64,000 bases of DNA from Lytechinus variegatus (lineage: Eukaryota > Echinodermata > Echinoidea > Temnopleuroida > Toxopneustidae): assembly GCF_018143015.1 (NCBI RefSeq), contig NC_054741.1, forward strand, positions 38,716,510-38,780,509, written 5' to 3'. Each line of letters begins with the position of its first letter. Positions within the stretch are counted from its first letter, which is position 1. This document shows, one piece after another, positions 1-10,327 of the stretch. The notes under the pieces were generated by a model. It searched no databases. It was given only the letters and a program-made list of their open reading frames with translations, and was not told where the DNA came from. The position numbers and the translations under genes were made by a program.

Positions 1-150
1 TTAATGTAAACATGGTTAACATTCAATGCATGTAATGTATCTGTAATTTTGAATGGGTTAGTTTAACTTTTATACCTGGATGAGAATCTGCAAAATGATG
101 CATGCACTTATGATCATCATCTTGAACCATATAGGTAGACCTCTATACTG

Positions 151-234
151 TTTTTCTTGTCCTTCAAACTCAACCTGTTTTTCTTTTTCTTCAAACTCAA
201 CCTGTTTTTCTTTTTCTTCAAACTCAACCTGTTT
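151..234. repeat. 27-bp tandem repeat, about three copies
   Basis: About three near-identical units of CTTCAAACTCAACCTGTTTT plus a TTCTTTT-type spacer, period 27 bp. Because 27 is a multiple of three, the minus strand reads as a repeated acidic/basic 9-mer. Confidence 0.75.
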
Positions 235-544
235 GTGAAAGAAAAGAGAGTACAATAATAAGAAGTGATATTTTTCATGGCCGTATGTGTAGGGGAGGGA
301 TTTGGGTAAGAGATGAAATGTGAAAACCTTCATCAAAAAAAGAATTGCATGACATCCTTCAATTTTATTTTAGAAAATGCACAAAACGGCCATAGGTAAT
401 ATTGGTTACTTCTGGCCCTCGCTTTCTGAATTTTAGGTTTCTCTAAATTTTTTCAAATGTCTGCCCTCCCCCCAAAAAAGAAACATCTGCATCTTTTTAT
501 TTCCGAATCTTATTTCATTTTATTTTAACATAATTTCATCTCAT

Positions 545-1160
545 GCACTAGGTCTAGATCTATTTGTAAGAAAGTATAGATCTAGTCCAAGACTCAGAGC
601 TGTGCAACAGCATTCGCGTATCTAAATTACTCGTAGGTCTAGATCTAGATAGTAACGATGGACTCTCGATCTATCTAGACCTAGAAAGTAAAGCTTTGGT
701 TCTAAACTGAGATCTAGACCTATATGGATTTGATGTCTTTTATTCCTGGCTAATAGTTTAAACTTCATTGCCATTATATTGATTATTGACCAAGATTAGA
801 TCTAGTCCTTGGTCCACTGACACTGACAGGCATACTCGTACATGTAAATGGAGTCGTTTAGGCCCAGACCTAGATCTAGGCCTAAATTACAGACCTAGAT
901 CATAAGCCCTGGGCCTGGGGTAAGTGTCGCGGGTTGGGAAAGTATAATTTAGATGACTCGATTTGAATTAGGTTGGCCTAGAATTAGAAAGCATCGATGA
1001 ATAAAAGTGAAGTACCGTAGGCCTAGATCTAAGTCTAAAATAATATTAATAAGAAGCAACAGTAACACTAGGCCTAGATCCTCTGTTAACCAAGTTAGAA
1101 ATTAGATCTAACGTTAGGTTAGGCCTATCTAGATCTAGGTCCTAGATCTAGCCTATTGAT
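545..1160. repeat. Cluster of CTAGATCTAG-type palindromes
   Basis: About a dozen copies of short palindromes built from TCTAGA, AGATCT and CCTAGATCTAGG in roughly 600 bp. They are irregularly spaced and interleaved with GGCCTA and GACCTA. This looks like a degenerate low-complexity repeat. No gene is seen here. Confidence 0.65.
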
Positions 1161-1924
1161 AATATTAATAAGACAAACATGCAGAGCAGCATATTATTTC
1201 GTATACAGGAATAACCGTCGTTTCTGGGGATTTATTCAACAATTTCTGACATTTTTTTACTATTCGTGAGTGAGCCAACACAGTTCAGCGGAACAACCAA
1301 AATACTAATAGAGAGACTGAAGCTTTTGGTCTAGGAGTCTAACTATAGACCCTATTTATAAATAACAATAAGTTAAAATGGGTGGGGGCTAAATGAAGAA
1401 GCCTGAAGTTATGCAAAATAAATTTGATATCTGAAACTGAAAGTGAGGATTGACACAATGACAGGCAATATACAGAAGAATGATAGTAAACTCTCTAATT
1501 TGGTAGAGAAATAACCTAAAATCACAAAATACAGTGTGAAATTTGTAAATAGTCCACTGAATTCATGTGGTTATATCAATTTATACGTACTTACCGGAGT
1601 GTTCGTAGGTCCATTTTTGTGTGGAAAGAAAAGTTTCAGAATGAATAAATTAGATGACGTAATGAGGTCAAATGAATAATTACTTCTGTAACACGATACC
1701 ACTAGTATCGATGACAAAGAATCGGGGAAATCGCGTATTAATGACGCTCTTAGCCAATGACAAGGCCGGAATATGAATATATTTACGCTCATGAATGTCA
1801 ATGGGGGCTTATTTTTGTCTTCAAATGATCGCGGTAGGCGGAGCCTAATCTCATTTGTTTTGTGCTGAACGCGCGCGCAGATTTCGGTCTAGTAATGTAT
1901 TATAAGGTCTTTGGTGCCAACACT

Positions 1925-3085
1925 TACAGAGCGCGCGAAGCGCGCTCCCTAGGGGGTGGGTGCAGGGAGGGGGAGTTTCCCCCTCCCGCGCGAAGCTTTT
2001 AGTGTTTATAAATTAAAAAAAAGGAGCCGTTTCTCTTGTCTCTAGTACCTCCAATTCGGTTGACTATATTGCGATTTTGAACCTTGTTTTCAAAAGTGAT
2101 TGTGAACGCACAAAAGAGGTATACAATGGAGGAAATTAAAATGATAATAACTCCGCGCGAAGCGCGGAAGCTAAAGTGTTTCATCAATTTTTCTTGCCAT
2201 AAAAAGGGTCCCGAGAAAAGGGTATTCTCAAAGATATATTGAAACTTCCTTTGGAAAGATCAGATTTGATTACAAACAATTTAGCATCAGTGCATATTTT
2301 TAACTCGCAAAACAGAGGAGAAGATTGGTAGAGGAAGATATTCCTCCCCGCACAGAGCAATGAAACTCTGAAATTTCAAAGGGCGGACGTTTCATCAAAT
2401 GTAGATATCTCTAATACCCAATCGTCTCTAATTCAATTGATTTTCTAAGATTATTGAACTTCATTACAAGGAAAATAGTGCGCATAAAGTTGAAACTTCT
2501 GTGATTTATTGAAATTATCTATCTAGATAATAAAGGATGATTAATTTTTTTGACTTATCCTGAAGCGCTTCATTTTGAATATAAAGAAACTTAAGTGTCA
2601 TTCAAAATTTCAAACTGAGGGCGCAAAACAGGACAGGAGATGAATGTATACAGGGAAATGACATGAAGTTTAATACAATTTGATTAAAAAATATTGCACT
2701 TTTTTATTTAATACGACACGAATTCCATACCTTCCTCTTTTTAAATTAGGAACCTGTTTGCCCCCAAATTATGGTTGTTTATAGTAATGAGCTGAAAAGC
2801 GGGAGAAGCTGACTTTATGGAGGTGACGGCATAAACTGATATAAAGATTTTACCCGCTCGGAGCCGACCAGACCAGAAGTTGCGTTATCAATTGAAAAAA
2901 AAAAGATAACTTCATATATTTACTTCGGCCTAACCTTACTCAAATTCATGCCCTAATGTATACAATTTTAACTTTAACTGGCAAGAAGCACATAGCTGAG
3001 GTGGAAAAACAGGGTTAGAGAAAAGGTGGGGGAACAATGGAGAACTTCAATATTGTCATTTAACCGCGCGCAGCGCGGAAGCAAA
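1925..3085. repeat. Repeat region with CGCGAAGCGCG-type hairpins
   Basis: Short GC-rich hairpins (GCGCGCGAAGCGCGC near 1931, CCGCGCGAAGCGCGG near 2152, CCGCGCGCAGCGCGG near 3063) punctuate AT-rich DNA. A run GGGGGTGGGTGCAGGGAGGG with pyrimidine complement lies near 1951-1990. It probably represents pieces of a dispersed element of unknown class. No coding region was recognised. Confidence 0.4.
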
Positions 3086-3087
3086 AT

Positions 3088-3930
3088 TCATATATGAATA
3101 TAGAGCAAGAAGAGTGAAGGAGTTTCTCTTTTGGGAAAAAAAATAAAGAATAAAAAGAAAAAAAAACACAAAGCTACCTTTCTTCCCTTTCCTCCCTTCC
3201 CTTTTCCTTTTCTTCTCTCTTTTTTCCCTTCTTTTTTTTCTTTTTGGGGACGTTTTTTTTGGGGGGCGACCGCCCCCACCGCCCCCCCGGCTACGCGCCT
3301 GTGGAGGGCATGTTTCGGGAGGGGTGAGGGTATCTTACAAAGTTTTCTTTTTCCATTATTGTTTTTCATTATTTTTGTTCATATCTTGCTTTTTTTTAAT
3401 CATGCTATTCTTTTGTCGTATACAGATGCTCTGGACCCCAAGGAATAACAGCGTTGATATATTATTATTAACAAAGCTAAGTGAGCTTATCCAGCCATTT
3501 CACTATATCTTTCATTTTTATTATGTACATACATATACCTTGTATTGTTTTTTTTTCTTCAATGTTGTGATATGGAATATGATTATCAATACCATAGATT
3601 GGGGGATGAGGAAAAATGACGCAAACGCGGATGGACACTAAAACGTGAGCGGATTGATAACAAAGATAAAAAAGCTTGGGCAGACACCTAAGGATCGTGT
3701 GTCAACATCAAAGTGGGCTAATGAGCTAATGAGTATATGGAGCTCAATATACAGTCTTTCCAAAGAGAAAGCGTTTAAAAGAATTATAATTGACAAATTA
3801 AAGGAGCGCGGCTGTGATTTTTTTATATAGAAAATTAAAATGGCATTGATTTGATATGAATTGAATGAATTAGGTGAAAACAAGTTGAACGCCTTTGGCA
3901 GTCTCGCCTGCCGCATTACGCGATTTTATA
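3088..3930. other. Low-complexity purine/pyrimidine stretch without a recognised gene
   Basis: It starts with a T/C-rich block (3170-3260), then a C-rich block (3265-3330), then AT-rich DNA. A 62-codon open frame near 3642-3830 (plus strand) has ordinary-looking composition (SKWANELMSIWSSIYSLSKE) but has no ATG of its own, no neighbours and no family likeness. Confidence 0.3.
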
Positions 3931-4299
3931 TACAGTGCATATCAAAAAAAAAGTTTACACTTTGAAAAAGCCCTGGGGCGGTATTCTGAAAACGTTCTTA
4001 TCTTAATTTTGTTCTTATCTACGTCACTTTCTTAAGTTGGTATTCTGAAAACGTTCTTATCTTTTCCTTATCTTTTGTTCTTATCTTTGTTCTTATCTTG
4101 CTCTCCACCCAATGCTGAGCGCGTAAATTTACAACTCGCGCATATAATATCAAAGCGCGCTAAAAGATAAGAACAGAATGTAGATAAGTGGTATTCTGAA
4201 AACGTTCTTATCTTTTTTCTTTCTTATCTTTCACGATATTTAAGATAATATTTAAGATAGCTAGAGGGTTATCACATCTCACTATGTCCGCGTTTTTTC

Positions 4300-5900
4300 T
4301 TGCTCAAAATCGATGGCCTCTAGTAGTAACAAGTACCCACAAGTATTCCTCCCACCATTTATTTCATTCACCCTTTATTTTGCCCGTCTCTTTTTTCTAC
4401 CCCTTCTTTCTTTTCCATTTTTTATTCCTTTCTATCTGTCTGTATTTCTTCCTTTCTATCTGTCTGTCTTTTGTCCTTTCTATCTGTCTGTCTTTCTTCC
4501 TTTCTATCTGTCTGTCTTTCTTCCTTTCTATCTGTCTGTCTTTCTTCCTTTCTATCTGTCTGTCTTTCTTCCTTTCTATCTGTCTGTCTTTCTCCCTTTC
4601 TATCTGTCTGTCTTTCTTCCTTTCTATCTGTTTGTCTTTCTTCCTTTCTATCTGTCTGTCTTTCTTCCTGTCTGTCTTTCTTCTTTTTTTTCATTCTTCA
4701 TTTATATCTTTACTTTTGTTCTGTTTGAATCTTTTAATTTCTTTTTTTTTTCTTTTGCTTTGTTTCATTTATACTTCTTCTTTCTTCCTTTTTTATTTTC
4801 CCTTTTCGTTTTATCCCTTTCTTTTTTTTTCTTTACTGAGTCTTTTTTCTGCTTTCCCCCCGTTTCTCTTCCTTTTCTTTCTTTTTCTTTTTTCTTTCTT
4901 TCTTCCTTCACTTGTTTGTAATCTTAATTTTTCTTCCTTATTTTTCTTCCATTCTTTCGTTTTTATACATGCTTTTCCTTTTTTCATCATTCATTTCATT
5001 TTCCCCCTTTTTCTTCCTTCCCTTTAATAATTCTTAATTTTTCTTATTTTTTTTATTTCTGCTTTCTGACACTTTTGTGTCTTTTTTACTTTCTTTCTTT
5101 TTTTTTCTTTATTTTGCTCATTCTTTTTTCGTTCGTTCTTTATATACTTTTTTTCTTTACTTTCTTTCTTCTCTCTGTCTTTCTTCTATTAACTTTTTCT
5201 TTCCATTGATTTTTTTTCGTTTTTTTTCCAACTTTTTATTTTCCATTTCGTTTTCTTTTTCTTTCTTTCATTCTTTCTTTCCTTCTTTCTTTCTTTCTTT
5301 TCTTTCTTTCTTTCCTTATTTCTTTTTTCATCTTTTTTGTAGTCTTCATATTTGCGTCAAATTTCCTTTCATTTTTTTCTCTCATCTTTATTTCTTTGTT
5401 TAATTTTCTTTTTTTTTCTCTCTTCCTTCACTTTTTACATTTTTATTCCTTTTTCTCTTTCTTTTTATTTCTTTCTAACTTTCTTTCATTCGTTTTTTTT
5501 TAAGACTTTTTTTTCTTTTTCGGTTCCTTGTTAATTTATTTTATCTTATATTAGTTTGACCTTTTTCTATTTTTGTGTGTATTCCTTTTAGTTAATTTCT
5601 TTTTTTTCTTCATTTTTGTTCCTTCACTTTATCATGGATAATTGTTCTATTTTTTTCTTCCTTTTCCTTCTTTTATTCATTCTATTTTCTTTCTTTTTTA
5701 TTTTTGAATTCTTTTTGCTTGCTTTCTTTCGTTTACTCTTTATTTTTTCATTATTTTCTGCTTTGTCCCTTTCATCTTTTTTTTCTGCTCCATTCTGACC
5801 CTTTTCTGTCTTCTTTCTTTCATACCTACTTACTTTCTTTCTTCATATTTTGTTCTTTATTCGTACCTGCTTTACTTACTTTCCTTACTTTTTTTGGCAC
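4300..5900 (+). repeat. 1.6-kb pyrimidine-rich (T/C) tract
   Basis: The plus strand is overwhelmingly T and C for about 1.6 kb, within the 3977-6231 element. Long open frames here (Phe/Leu/Ser only) are artefacts of composition. Confidence 0.85.
4429..4690 (+). repeat. 24-bp minisatellite
   Basis: About 10-11 tandem units of TTTCTATCTGTCTGTC plus TTTCTTCC, period 24 bp, with a few base changes (for example TTGTCC and CTCCCT variants). It sits at the left of the pyrimidine-rich tract. Confidence 0.9.
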
Positions 5901-8403
5901 GTGGACGTCTCGAAATAATAAAATCAGTCATTGCGTATAAAATGCCTATTTCGCGCAATGCGCCAGAAACGGTGAACGCGCAGCGCCCATGATATTCTCT
6001 TCACATAAGGAACGCTTCTATTGGTTAAACTGCCAATATAAAGCGCATTTTGATTGGTAAAATCTTAAAAATGGGCGTGTTGGAGATAAGAAGGGGGCAG
6101 TCTTTACAGAGATAAGAACGCGTTAAGAAGATTTTCAGAATACCGATTTGCAATGATTTTAGCGTCTTCTTATCTCAGTGAGATAAGATAAAAGATAAGA
6201 ACAAAGATAAGAACGTTTTCAGAATACCACCCCTGGGAATTAAAAAATCATACGACATGTGGGTAATTTTTCCATATATATTCTTGGGTTTATTGGGTCT
6301 CATCTATCCAATGAAAGTAAAAGTTTTGACCGAATGTTACACTTGAGTGAGCACTGTCCATTTTTTGAAGCTCGCAGAAATCTGTTTGCGCAGAAACGCT
6401 CGTTTTCACGCGGTGTCAAGGGGAGAAGGCGAAATCAAACTTACCCTAGCTGCGAAACATTTCTCATACGTTTCCCTTGCACATTATTTGAGTCAATTGA
6501 AATAAAACGGATACATTAAAGCATTTTGTAACAATTTTGCACCCAAATTAAACTTTAATACTTAGTTAGCACAATCTTTACCCTATTTGTGCCAGCTGCA
6601 TCTGAGGACATAACTGAATCCAAAAGGCTTATATTAGATATCTTCTTATGTTTTGAGGCGGGTGTAATAGAGAGGGGGGTAGAAAGTGCTTATTGATGGG
6701 CATCTATGATTACTGTAATATTGTAGATTAGTGAATGTGAACATGGTATCTCTCTCTCCACCCCCCCCCCCTCTCTCTTCCTTTCTCAATCTGCCCCCCT
6801 CTCTCTCTTGATCTCATGCCCCCCCCCACTATCTCTGTCTCTTTTCCCTCCCTCCATCCAATGAACACAACAAATCAGGATAAAACTGAAGTTAATAGAA
6901 TGAAGTTCAAGAAAAAAAAACATTAAGATAAATGGTTGCTCTCTTTCATTTTAATAAACTACTCCAATAGAAAATTCACTTTTTGATTTACCACCTTGTT
7001 CAATTCAATAACCTTAATCACATGGTATTATACACATATCTCATTTTATGAAAATATTTTTCATTCCACTTTAATCTTTTTAGGTCCATACATAGTAGAA
7101 GCACACAGTCTGCATAAAAGTTATCAAAGGGACCATAGGACTGCATCCTAGTATTTCAGCAAACTTAATCAAATAACATGAATATTCAGGAACACATCAT
7201 TTGAGTATCACTTACAATTTCAATCAAGTTATAATATTATGGGGGAGACTCAAATGGCTTTCAGCAAAAGTCGCTTCAAAGTATAACTAGCACTTTAGTG
7301 TGCTTTAAACATATGCAAATGTTTACAACTTAAACATCTCAAACAGTTGATATATGCGGAAAGGACATATGATAACAGAATAACATTTTATAAACATAAT
7401 TGTGGTAAAAGAGAGGTATAAAACCATAGGAAAATGATTTAAATAGTCTGATAATGATGACTGCAAAGATCTGGTAGTCAAACAAAAACAGTGTTGTTAA
7501 CATATCAATCTACCACATCAGAAAGCCCCATCCCCAATAAAAAGAAAATCTTCCATCAAAATATCAAATCAGGAGAACTATCGAAAGGGGAAAGACAAAT
7601 ACAATACGGTTTGAAGGGAATAAAGATGATATAGAAACAATATAGTATGTGTAAATGGGCATAAATAAATCAAGCAATGGTAAGAAAAAGGGACCGATAG
7701 AAGAGTGGAATTTACTTGAAGACATCATGACATAAAACATTACATGGAGATAAAAGTTTTATTTAGGAGTGGTGAAATTAGAAATGACATGTGTTGAATA
7801 CTATGCTTAGGACTATCATAATTTGAAAGATTTTGGGAAAGAATTATGAAAACAAAATCAAATGAATAGATAAAATATTGAATGGAAATCAAGATGTAAT
7901 GCCCTTATTAAGGTGTACCATCTCAAATTTATGATTCAAGAAGTCAACTGGTCTATGTATTCAGAAAAATAAATACAGAGCATTTCTTTATATAAGAAAG
8001 GATTGAATGGGACCTAATGTTTCATAAAGGAAAATTAAGTATTTTATAAAAAGAAATACACAATCCAGCTCATCGCAAAAAGTTAAATTCTCTGCTTTCT
8101 GTATTCTCAATAAAGCCCACTTTTAGCTCAAAAATTGTGCATCAAGATACATTAAGGTAATATGTGTTTTGAAAGGGATCCCCTGATACAAATTTGCAAA
8201 ACATGGAAAAAAAATTATGTATATCAATTAAGGATATTTTGGTTTCTACTTGAATGTCACAAATACTTATCCTCTAATACTTGTAATGTTACAGAATGAT
8301 TTTGAATGTTAGATCTGACAGTGTACAAAAAAAGCTCATCAAAAGAACTAAGCAAGACTTTTAATGAGACAAATCGCCCCGAGATATCACACTCAGATTT
8401 TAA

Positions 8404-8667
8404 GGCTTGGTCCCACTGCACTTATGGATGCAGAGAGGATGTATATACAAGAATCTTGAAAACGTTACGTATCTATTGTGTACTCGTTGCATGCGTGTTC
8501 CATATGCTCTATATCCATCAAGCATCCATCCACTGTGATTTCATTGTTCGCCCATTTTGTCCATTGTCTAGAGCGGATGAAAACGGATGGAGCCACCCCG
8601 GAACTTTGCTTGTCTGCTGTATTTGTAATGAGTACATTTTGTGTCCGACAGCCAGTGGGACCAGACC
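8404..8667. mobile_element. 264-bp TTAA-flanked MITE
   Basis: The terminal inverted repeats GGCTTGGTCCCACTG and CAGTGGGACCAGACC are directly flanked by TTAA on both sides (8400-8403 and 8668-8671). There is no coding capacity. The TTAA duplication fits piggyBac- or Kolobok-type transposition. The family cannot be named more closely by eye. Confidence 0.75.
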
Positions 8668-10290
8668 TTAACTCTTTGAAGTATTTGATTGATCTACCAT
8701 CTTCTTTGCAACAAGATAAAATATATCTTGCCCCTGTGACATCTTTCTTCCTTGTTACCTCATATCCTTTTGTTGCTGTGCTTTGTTGCTTAGCTTTATC
8801 TTGACATGTCTAAACAGATTTTGACTTTCAGGATACATATTTCTGAAATGAGATCATTGACAGAGCCTACTGGAGAGTTGCAAAAGAACACAAAACAGAC
8901 ACACAAACACGATCAAGACACCTTATCTGCTTTTCTTTGCTCATCTGACAAATTCAAAATACTTTGCTCAAAAATAGAAACATATTTTTTACAAAACTGG
9001 CCAATAAAAGGCCTGAAAATACAAAATGTGATCAGCATTTTCAGGTTAAGTCGAACAGATATGTCATAAATACAAAAAAAAGGAAAATATAGATATGTTT
9101 TGATAACTTTTCATAGTTATATACAAATGTAACAATATAAGACATCCACACTGAAATAATACACATTTCCAAAAATTAAATAGCAGTTGGCATCTTCTAC
9201 TGACCAAGATGAAAGAAGGTCTTCAGTAACATAAAATAATAAATTCATTATCCAAGCATACTTGGTGAATAAATTAAGAGTAACTTTGCCAAAGTCAAAG
9301 CTTTTGAGACCACAGAAATAAAAGAGGTATACAATATCAGAGATGCTAACCTTATCAAGAAATCAGTATTTTGGGAAGAAAATCAGTATTTTTACAGAAA
9401 GGCCATAAGACAACACATAAACTGAAATTTCATAGATAATTTGCATGAAACCACCAGTATTCTTTCTAATTTTTCAGTGAAATTACTATAAACCAGTACT
9501 ACTTGGCAGCTCTGCAATATGTTTTGCAGACTTCAGAATCTGGTCTGAAAAATTGCTTTGACTTACACGATTAGTGGACAGCCGACTTCTGCCAGTTTAT
9601 TTATTTAACCCATACTATTGACAACTGAAATATTTAAGGTTTAAAACCAAAAGAATCCTTTCAGTTACCATATGAAATTGGGTAATCAGGATTCAATTTT
9701 GATTTTGAAACTTTGAAAGAGTCCATTCTGCTTTTAAAAGATAATGAAACTTCATATAAAAACATTCCCAAACAGAGAAAGTAGAAACATTTCCATGATA
9801 CAGTAGATAAATGACACTGTTTGTTTGCACAATGGCAACAAAAAATTCCAACGAGTTACTTTCCTGTTTATTTTTATTTCATGTTAATGATCAAACATAA
9901 CATTAGTGATCTAAATGAAGAGTTTGAGAGTGGGCTAAAATGAATAAACCTGAGAATGATTTAAAACCATGGTGTGTAATATAATAGATGTCTTACACAC
10001 AATTGAAGGAAATGCCAGCGAATAAATGAAAAATTGATTCCTATGTTCTTTTGAATATGCAAATTATTTATTACAATGATTGAAAGATAAGACACCTCTA
10101 TCTTTTAAAAAGAGAAAATTTGAAATCCGTACTTATATTATAAGACTATTGTTTCTACTAGTTTGTTTTATCAGTGAGAAAAATTAGTCATATTACTTTG
10201 TGTATGTAACATTATTCTTTAACTTGTGGTGTATATTCTGAACATACTATATTCCACTGAGGGGAACCATACACTAAAACCGAACATTCA

Positions 10291-10327
10291 CCCCCCCCCC
10301 ACTTAATAATTTACTTGGGGGGGGGGG
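10291..10327. repeat. C10 ... G11 hairpin
   Basis: A run of ten C, a 16-base AT-rich spacer and a run of eleven G, able to fold into a hairpin or form quadruplex/i-motif structures. Confidence 0.7.

Larger units (their letters stand above)
77..1800 (-). other. Weak candidate for 5' exons of an unknown minus-strand gene
   Basis: Two exon-like signals lie on the minus strand. One sequence ends at 1595 with a textbook donor (CCG|GTAAGTAC) downstream of an inverted CCAAT box near 1754, and looks like a 5' exon. A later block, 228-77, has a pyrimidine-rich acceptor (TTTCTTTCACAAACAG) and an open frame with three 9-residue repeats of the type KQVEFEEKE, and ends CAG|GTATAA. The rest would lie left of the window. 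The repeat may equally be a non-coding 27-bp minisatellite. No family was recognised. Confidence 0.22.
3977..6231. mobile_element. Inverted-repeat element, 2.25 kb, ends GGCGGTATTCTG, flanked by CCTGG
   Basis: The terminal inverted repeat GGYGGTATTCTGAAAACG continues into GTTCTTATCTT iterons. The same terminus recurs internally near 4036 and 4190 on the left and inverted near 6130 on the right. CCTGG flanks both sides (3972-3976 and 6232-6236) as a 5-bp target duplication. The interior is mostly pyrimidine-rich DNA with no transposase, so it is non-autonomous. It is inserted in a Tc1/mariner-like remnant. The superfamily is not known. Confidence 0.75.
3933..6635 (+). mobile_element. Tc1/mariner-like MITE remnant, split by another element
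   Basis: The left end TA|CAGTGCATATCAAAAAAAA matches the complete copy at 48087-49029. Homology resumes after the inserted element at 6237 and runs to about 6630 (CTCGCAGAAATCT, GAGGACATAACTGAATC). The right terminal inverted repeat is absent, so this copy is truncated. It has no transposase. Confidence 0.75.

Noticed and set aside
3642-3830. 62-codon frame with ordinary amino-acid composition
   Set aside because: It has no ATG, no convincing splice sites and no recognised family. It is left as undetermined.
4284-5940. Several long plus-strand open frames rich in Phe, Leu and Ser
   Set aside because: They follow from a T/C-only strand composition and a 24-bp repeat. There is no domain and no start or splice context.
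8306-8804. Overlapping open frames of 108-121 codons
   Set aside because: They run across a 264-bp MITE, have no family likeness, and show no exon signals.
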